Assembly: GCF_032854445.1 (NCBI RefSeq) | Contig: NC_088302.1 | Coordinates: forward strand, 11,343,338 to 11,407,337 | Origin: Liolophura sinensis | Taxonomy: Eukaryota; Mollusca; Polyplacophora; Chitonida; Chitonidae | Direction: 5' to 3' | DNA: 64,000 bases | Shown: piece by piece, positions 59,601-64,000 of the stretch | Numbering within the stretch: position 1 is the first letter of the stretch | Layout of the letters: each line of letters opens with the position of its first letter | Program-made: the position numbers and the translations under genes | Notes under the pieces: model-generated | What the model was told of the DNA's origin: nothing | Seen by the model: the letters and a program-made list of their open reading frames with translations, nothing else | Databases searched by the model: none

Positions 59601-62600
59601 ACATAGTTTCTCTGTAGGGCATGTTAGTACAGTAAATTTGGACATTGTATGTTTATGTGTAGATGTCCCAGGGTAAGAAGCAAGGACGTCCCATCTGGCA
59701 GCTCACCCAGGTAGTGGAGGAAGATGAGCCAGAACCTAACCCAGTCACGCAGAGGGTCAAGGTCATTATGGTAAGAGTCAGAGGTTGAAGGTCATAAGGG
59801 ATTCTGTCAAGGTCACAGACCAGGTTAACATGTGCCCCTGAAATGAAAAATAAGGGGCTCGCAGCATGTCATGAATGTTACACATAGAATATTTTGCAGC
59901 TGAACTATTAAGGAAATGAACAAATTAAACATTTAAAGTGTAATTTTAGATGCAGTTTGAGGACAAAAAGATTTTTAAGACAAAATATATGTATGGGGAC
60001 ATATGAATTTCTAAATTATAAAGACCTCTCCGGATCAGATGGCATTCCTCCACATTTTGAAATGTTTTGTTTTATGAAGCTCCAATCTGAGCTCAGTTCA
60101 GTTCACTGTAACATTCCTCAACAAGGCACAATATCGTACTGACGTTGTGTGCGACGCGACTCTATATACACAAGTCTGTGAAGGCCAACAGTTAAAAACA
60201 TTGCTTGAACTTGTTCAAATACACAAAATCATTTTATTGTAAAATAAATAATAAATAAAACATTGCTGAGTGAAGGTTGAATATCATAAATATTTAGCAT
60301 ATTCAACCACCACTGTGCAATGTCCTCTATTAATTTAACTTTCTTGCAACTAGTATTTTTGACTACCACTGTGTCATTTTTGCTGAACGGAATGAAGACA
60401 GGTTTTCATGATTTATCTGCTGGTGTTCAGTCTGCAGGCCTGGTCCTGGTACACGCACATAGCAGATGGATTACTGCAGCTGGTCATGGTGTAGAGGCGG
60501 CTAACCCTCTCAGTTCCCTCAAAGTTGCCAAAGACATTGGTCTGCAGAAAATAACACCGGAGTCTTCCCTCTGGCACTTCTATATCACACGGTAGGGGTT
60601 CTTTCTTGCACTATTGTTTGTCTACATTGCGTGAAACCTAATAAATTGATCTAAGTAGGATTAGGTAAGTAGGTAATGATTTTCGTGTCATAACATATAT
60701 CGGCCAGTAGTCTTGTACCAAATTATAGTTGGCAAAGCTTCCTTTCCTGAAACCATGGCTGTCCCTTTCAGTGCTGTTTAGAATTGACGGATATACTTAT
60801 TACTAGATCTTTGTAATTGCTTCCTTGAATATGTCGTAATATCTTCTTTCAAAGCTATTAATGAATTTACTGATATATGAATTATTAAATGTTTATTTGA
60901 ATACGGCGTTGGTGCAAAAGGTCATTGTACTTTTTTTCTTTTTAATCCCCACAGCCTGCTCTCGGTGAATGTTGATTACACCATCACTATAGGACTGGCA
61001 GCCATGTTAGCCATTAAGTACATCTTTTTTGACAATGACATGGACAGTGATGTGCTTGCCCAGTCTTTGGATCGTTCAGCCACCAAGGAGAAGGGAGACA
61101 GCAAGCACCTGTCGTATCGCCCTAACAACCCCTGTGCCCCACAACTTGCCTGTAGCCCCATGCCCAAGGGTGTGTATTGACTAAAGTTCAGGTTAATTGG
61201 TTTGCTAATCACACATAATATGCAGTAAAGGTTTTTAGTAATCAGAAATCCCCATCCTAAGGTATTAGTTCAGAAGACTGTTTTTCACTATTTTGTCGTA
61301 CCGGTATAGTGTACGTCACATTTCTAAGGTCAGCAGAACTCCCAACAATCGGGCAAAGTGAAGAACTGTCAACTCTTGCATAAAAGTTTTGGTCAATACA
61401 TTACTTTAATACTATCTTTGTGGATTGTGGCAAATCAAATTATGGCAAACTTAATGGTTGTATTGATTCTCATTTTAAGTTTCAATCCTTTATTATTTTA
61501 TAACAGGTATTATTTTCTGTGAAGAATTATTAACCACTACCCTGCAATCCACGTGCCCTTCTGGTTACCAGCTTATTTGTTTCCACTGGTGGTTTTTATC
61601 ATGTGGAAATCTCACAACTAATTTGTCTATCTGATACAAGCTCCAGATTATTTCATGTCATTCATTTTCCTAATATGCTCCTAATATGCACCTAATATGC
61701 TCCTAATATGCTTTATGCTTTATATGTTTATATGCTTCTTTGCAAGTATTGTAAGCAGTACATATCATTTCGTGCTTACTTTACAGCTGAAGCTAAAATT
61801 GAGCCAATTATTGAGCCTATTATTGAGCCGAAGGAGGCCTCACCACCAGAGTATGTGAGGAAAGACTCTGTGGACCATCACGCCTCCTTCATGATCGGAG
61901 ATGATGACAGCTCCGATGAAGATCTGTCAACACCCAAAGAAATGGAGTCCAAGGAAACCCAGACAGACTTTGATGTGCATGCCCTAGAGCCCCTGCAGCC
62001 CTTGGAAACAGAAGCAGAGCCCAGACCACTTGATGAATGTGTGGCCATCCTCAAGTCGGATGTGAGTTGATGTGCCTTTTTTTTTAGCAATATTTATTAT
62101 CTTCAAATATAAGACAGGTCACACAAGTTGTACGTTCGGATTCTCTGTTAAATGAGGAATTTTCCAGACTCCCCCTCTTCCATTGTTGTTGGGGCTGATA
62201 TATCTTGTCAAAGGCCGGTGGTCTGCACCGGGCACACTAGGTGTCCACCTACAACATTATGGCTGTTGTCCTGTAAGTGAGAAATTCTTGATCATAGCAT
62301 TATACAGCCATGAATAAACAAACAAAATACACCTCTAGCCTCCACTAAAACCCCCTGTCATGGAGGAGGTTTTCCGGCTTTAATAAACATCATTATGAAC
62401 ATTTTTGACTTCAAGCGAAGTTGGTTTAATCTTGACACCAAAACTAATGATGATGATCGACCATTACTAATTTGTTGATTCTTTTTCTCCACAAACTGGA
62501 AAAATGTGTTGTTTGTAAAATGCCATTTTTCGTACATTCTTCACATCATTTCTTTTGTTTTAGGATGGGCCTAAAATATTGAACGACAAAGAAATTATTC

Positions 62601-64000
62601 AGCTGGTGGAGAAGAAACACATCCCTTCCTACAAGCTGGAGAGTATGTTAGAGAACCACGAGAGGGGCGTGGCTATTCGTCGCAAGATGGTGTCCCGTCA
62701 CCTGCCCTGTATGGAAGCCCTGGAAAAGCTGCCTTACATGAACTATGATTACACCTATGTGAGTACTGTGTCTGCAGACAAGCACCTGGCATCAATATAC
62801 TGTATTTCATCTGAAGTTCAGTATGTAAAAATGCACTTTCAGAAGCACATAAAGACCTTAAAACTTTTGATGCTAACACTTAAGTAAGTAGTCAAACTTC
62901 ATAAAACACTCTAAGGTGGATGAATCAGTTAGAATCCAGTCAAATAACGGGGCAAATACTGAACTTTAGGTGAAATACACTACACCATAGGAACGCTGTA
63001 GTGAATGCTTTAAGTAATGAATAATTGTGGTGTCCTGCCTCATTGACAAATAGATCAGCCATATTATGGTCATTAAGCTGTGGAATCCTGCATTGTGTGG
63101 TCAGAATTGTAGCTAGAGTATCCCTTTTGCCCTATCTTTTACTATGGTATGAAAGACTATGGTGCTCTCTCATTGCAATATAAAAGTTATCCAGGGTTCT
63201 GAGATGCGATACAGTTTGACGTGAACTATTTCATCAGAAAAAATAAATACTGTTGTATTGTAAGGAATAAAAACTGAAAATGGAAATTGAAGATGATGTT
63301 TTCATTTCTTTTTTTGGATTTTTTTTTGTTTTGTCTTTATCTTATCAGGTTGAAGGAGCATGTTGTGAGAATGTGATTGGTTACATCCCAGTTCCTGTGG
63401 GGGTAGCAGGACCTCTGTTACTAAACGGGGAGACGTACCAGGTGCCAATGGCTACAACAGAGGGCTGTTTGGTGGCCAGTACAAACAGAGGATGTCGTGC
63501 CATCTCAGTAAGTTTTTTTGTTTTGGTCAAAAACACATATTTCTGCTCTTGGAAACATTTCATTCTATTCATACCCAGGTCATCGTTATCCTAATGATTA
63601 CTGAAGTGTGTTACTTACATTTTTTTCTTCTAGCAAAGTGGAGGTGCAACAGCGATGGTGATTGCTGACGGAATGACGAGAGGGCCGGTGGTCAAATTTC
63701 CCACTGCTAAAAGAGCGAGGTGAATAAATCATGTTTCCTTTGTCTCATTTGTATGTTTCTGAAGATGAATAAAGCTATATCTCTAGGCCTTTTCCTTTGG
63801 GATAAATGATGTAACAAATTTCAACATCCTTTTGATCCTTAAAAAACTAGTTGTTACAAAATCTTTTTTAGGAAAACTAAGAATAGAAATCCCATACTAG
63901 GGGCAAATCACCACAACAAGAGCAAAAGTCAGTTTGTGGATGGTTTATAACTATTTATTTTGTGTTGTGTGTATAAGTGTGCTTTAATATATTCCAGCGA
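56490..64000 (+). CDS. HMGCR: HMG-CoA reductase, 5' and middle part (runs off window)
   Basis: The rate-limiting, NADPH-dependent step of the mevalonate pathway: HMG-CoA to mevalonate, at the ER membrane. Start ATG at 56514 ([20 protein letters not shown], the animal HMGCR N-terminus). Fourteen exons encode about 620 residues: membrane domain (1 to about 345) with sterol-sensing region (about 57-220), acidic linker (about 345-480), then N and L domains of the catalytic part. [18 protein letters not shown] and [17 protein letters not shown] carry the substrate-binding and catalytic Glu region (about residue 576, equivalent to human Glu559). DGMTRGPVV is the last motif in view; the catalytic Lys, Asp and His lie beyond 64000. 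The lysines equivalent to human K89 (LGSK) and K248 (TQRVK), targets of sterol-induced ubiquitination, are both present, which suggests but does not prove Insig-type control. Confidence 0.97.
56928..57039 (+). CDS. HMGCR: HMGCR exon 2 (start of sterol-sensing domain)
   Basis: The acceptor is a CAGCAG tandem; use of the upstream AG (exon from 56925) would add one Gln. Residues 55-91 include [20 protein letters not shown] and the tetrapeptide YIYL at 74-77, where human has YIYF, the Insig-contact motif. Donor GTAAGG. Confidence 0.95.
57415..57502 (+). CDS. HMGCR: HMGCR exon 3 (TM3 region)
   Basis: Acceptor CTTTTGTAG, donor GTAAGT. Residues about 92-120, [29 protein letters not shown]. Confidence 0.96.
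57894..57978 (+). CDS. HMGCR: HMGCR exon 4 (TM4)
   Basis: Acceptor CTTTTGCAG, donor [26 protein letters not shown], then RFALSSKSQ, closely matching the family. Confidence 0.96.
58510..58615 (+). CDS. HMGCR: HMGCR exon 5 (TM5)
   Basis: Acceptor CATTGACAG, donor [26 protein letters not shown], then [15 protein letters not shown]. Confidence 0.96.
59103..59209 (+). CDS. HMGCR: HMGCR exon 6 (TM6, end of sterol-sensing domain)
   Basis: Acceptor TTTTGACAG, donor [26 protein letters not shown], then [16 protein letters not shown]. Confidence 0.96.
59275..59435 (+). repeat. Interspersed repeat family D, copy 4
   Basis: CCTCATTCTAAGAGTTCT, GACATCCTACCATAGAAATG, TAAGTTTCAACACCAAAAAG, AATATTGTGGGACATTTATT, and GTACTTTTTGGGGTCAAAAT. 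In an HMGCR intron, sense strand, like the three copies in the coiled-coil gene. Confidence 0.68.
59663..59770 (+). CDS. HMGCR: HMGCR exon 7 (cytosolic loop)
   Basis: Acceptor TATGTGTAG, donor [26 protein letters not shown], then [16 protein letters not shown]. The Lys in TQRVK (about residue 253) is the equivalent of human K248. Confidence 0.96.
60431..60591 (+). CDS. HMGCR: HMGCR exon 8 (TM7 and lumenal loop)
   Basis: Acceptor TGGTGTTCAG, donor [26 protein letters not shown] through ...SLWHFYIT plus 2 bases. The upstream open frame is intronic. Confidence 0.94.
60955..61169 (+). CDS. HMGCR: HMGCR exon 9 (TM8 and start of linker)
   Basis: Acceptor CCCCACAG, donor [26 protein letters not shown], then [20 protein letters not shown] and on. 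One base is carried out to the next exon. Confidence 0.94.
61787..62061 (+). CDS. HMGCR: HMGCR exon 10 (acidic linker)
   Basis: Acceptor CTTTACAG, donor GTGAGT. Residues about 382-473. It contains [11 protein letters not shown], the acidic [16 protein letters not shown] stretch and KETQTDF (61951-61971). The linker is variable among animals and PEST-like. Confidence 0.95.
62180..62330 (+). repeat. Diverged SINE remnant, family A
   Basis: CCACCTACAACATTATGGCT, GTAAGTGAGAAATTCTTGAT, then AGCCATGAATAAACAAACAA. Confidence 0.5.
62564..62758 (+). CDS. HMGCR: HMGCR exon 11 (N domain of catalytic part)
   Basis: Acceptor TTGTTTTAG, donor GTGAGT. 195 nt. [20 protein letters not shown] through ...[12 protein letters not shown] and ...[10 protein letters not shown]. 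Confidence 0.96.
63349..63507 (+). CDS. HMGCR: HMGCR exon 12 (HMG-CoA binding and catalytic Glu)
   Basis: Acceptor CTTATCAG, donor [26 protein letters not shown], then [20 protein letters not shown] and [13 protein letters not shown]. The Glu of TTEGC is the conserved catalytic acid. Confidence 0.98.
63634..63719 (+). CDS. HMGCR: HMGCR exon 13
   Basis: Acceptor TCTTCTAG, donor [26 protein letters not shown] then KFPTAKRA plus 2 bases. Confidence 0.97.
63998..64000 (+). CDS. HMGCR: HMGCR exon 14, first 3 bases
   Basis: Acceptor ATATATTCCAG; CGA completes a Ser codon and begins the next. The exon continues beyond the window. Confidence 0.75.

Overview
The window is nuclear DNA from an animal. 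It has AT-rich sequence, many short coding exons with GT-AG splice sites in long introns, dense tandem repeats and many tRNA-derived SINEs. The SINE tails (motif close to TTCTTGAGTACGGCGTAAAA, then CACCAATC and a TAAA-rich end, or an ACTC-repeat end) and the frequent ACATGTA words suggest a mollusc, probably a bivalve or gastropod. This placement is an inference; another lophotrochozoan is possible.

Layout: (1) 1-3998 is repeat-bearing non-coding sequence, probably intron of gene 1, opening with a ~61-bp tandem array. (2) 3999-34125 holds the last 29 recognisable coding exons of a large, almost entirely coiled-coil protein on the + strand (about 1,396 residues in window; its 5' end lies upstream), followed by a 3' UTR to about 35.33 kb. 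Its introns carry most of the tandem arrays. One array (21.3-22.06 kb) repeats an exon end together with its 5' splice site. (3) 35.3-56.5 kb is a gene-poor interval filled with SINEs, palindromic (foldback/MITE-like) elements and a broken Tc1/mariner element of 1.63 kb whose two ends can be placed. (4) 56490-64000 holds the first 14 exons found of HMG-CoA reductase (+ strand). They cover the membrane domain with its sterol-sensing region, the acidic linker and the start of the catalytic domain up to the DGMTRGP motif; the gene runs off the window.

The two genes are tandem on the same strand with about 21 kb between the end of one 3' UTR and the first HMGCR exon found. Nothing indicates a functional link. 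HMGCR makes mevalonate in the ER membrane. The coiled-coil protein is probably structural (centrosomal, ciliary or cytoskeletal), and I cannot name it with confidence.

I found no convincing new multi-gene system. The most unusual items are the splice-donor array, a run of five exons each encoding whole heptads (including a 21-nt one-heptad micro-exon), an apparent one-base frameshift in one exon, a probable GC-AG intron, several families of palindromic elements (one with a SINE nested in it with a 13-bp target duplication), and a dynein-light-chain-type TQT motif in the HMGCR linker. All alignments were made by eye; exon borders follow splice consensus plus reading-frame continuity.
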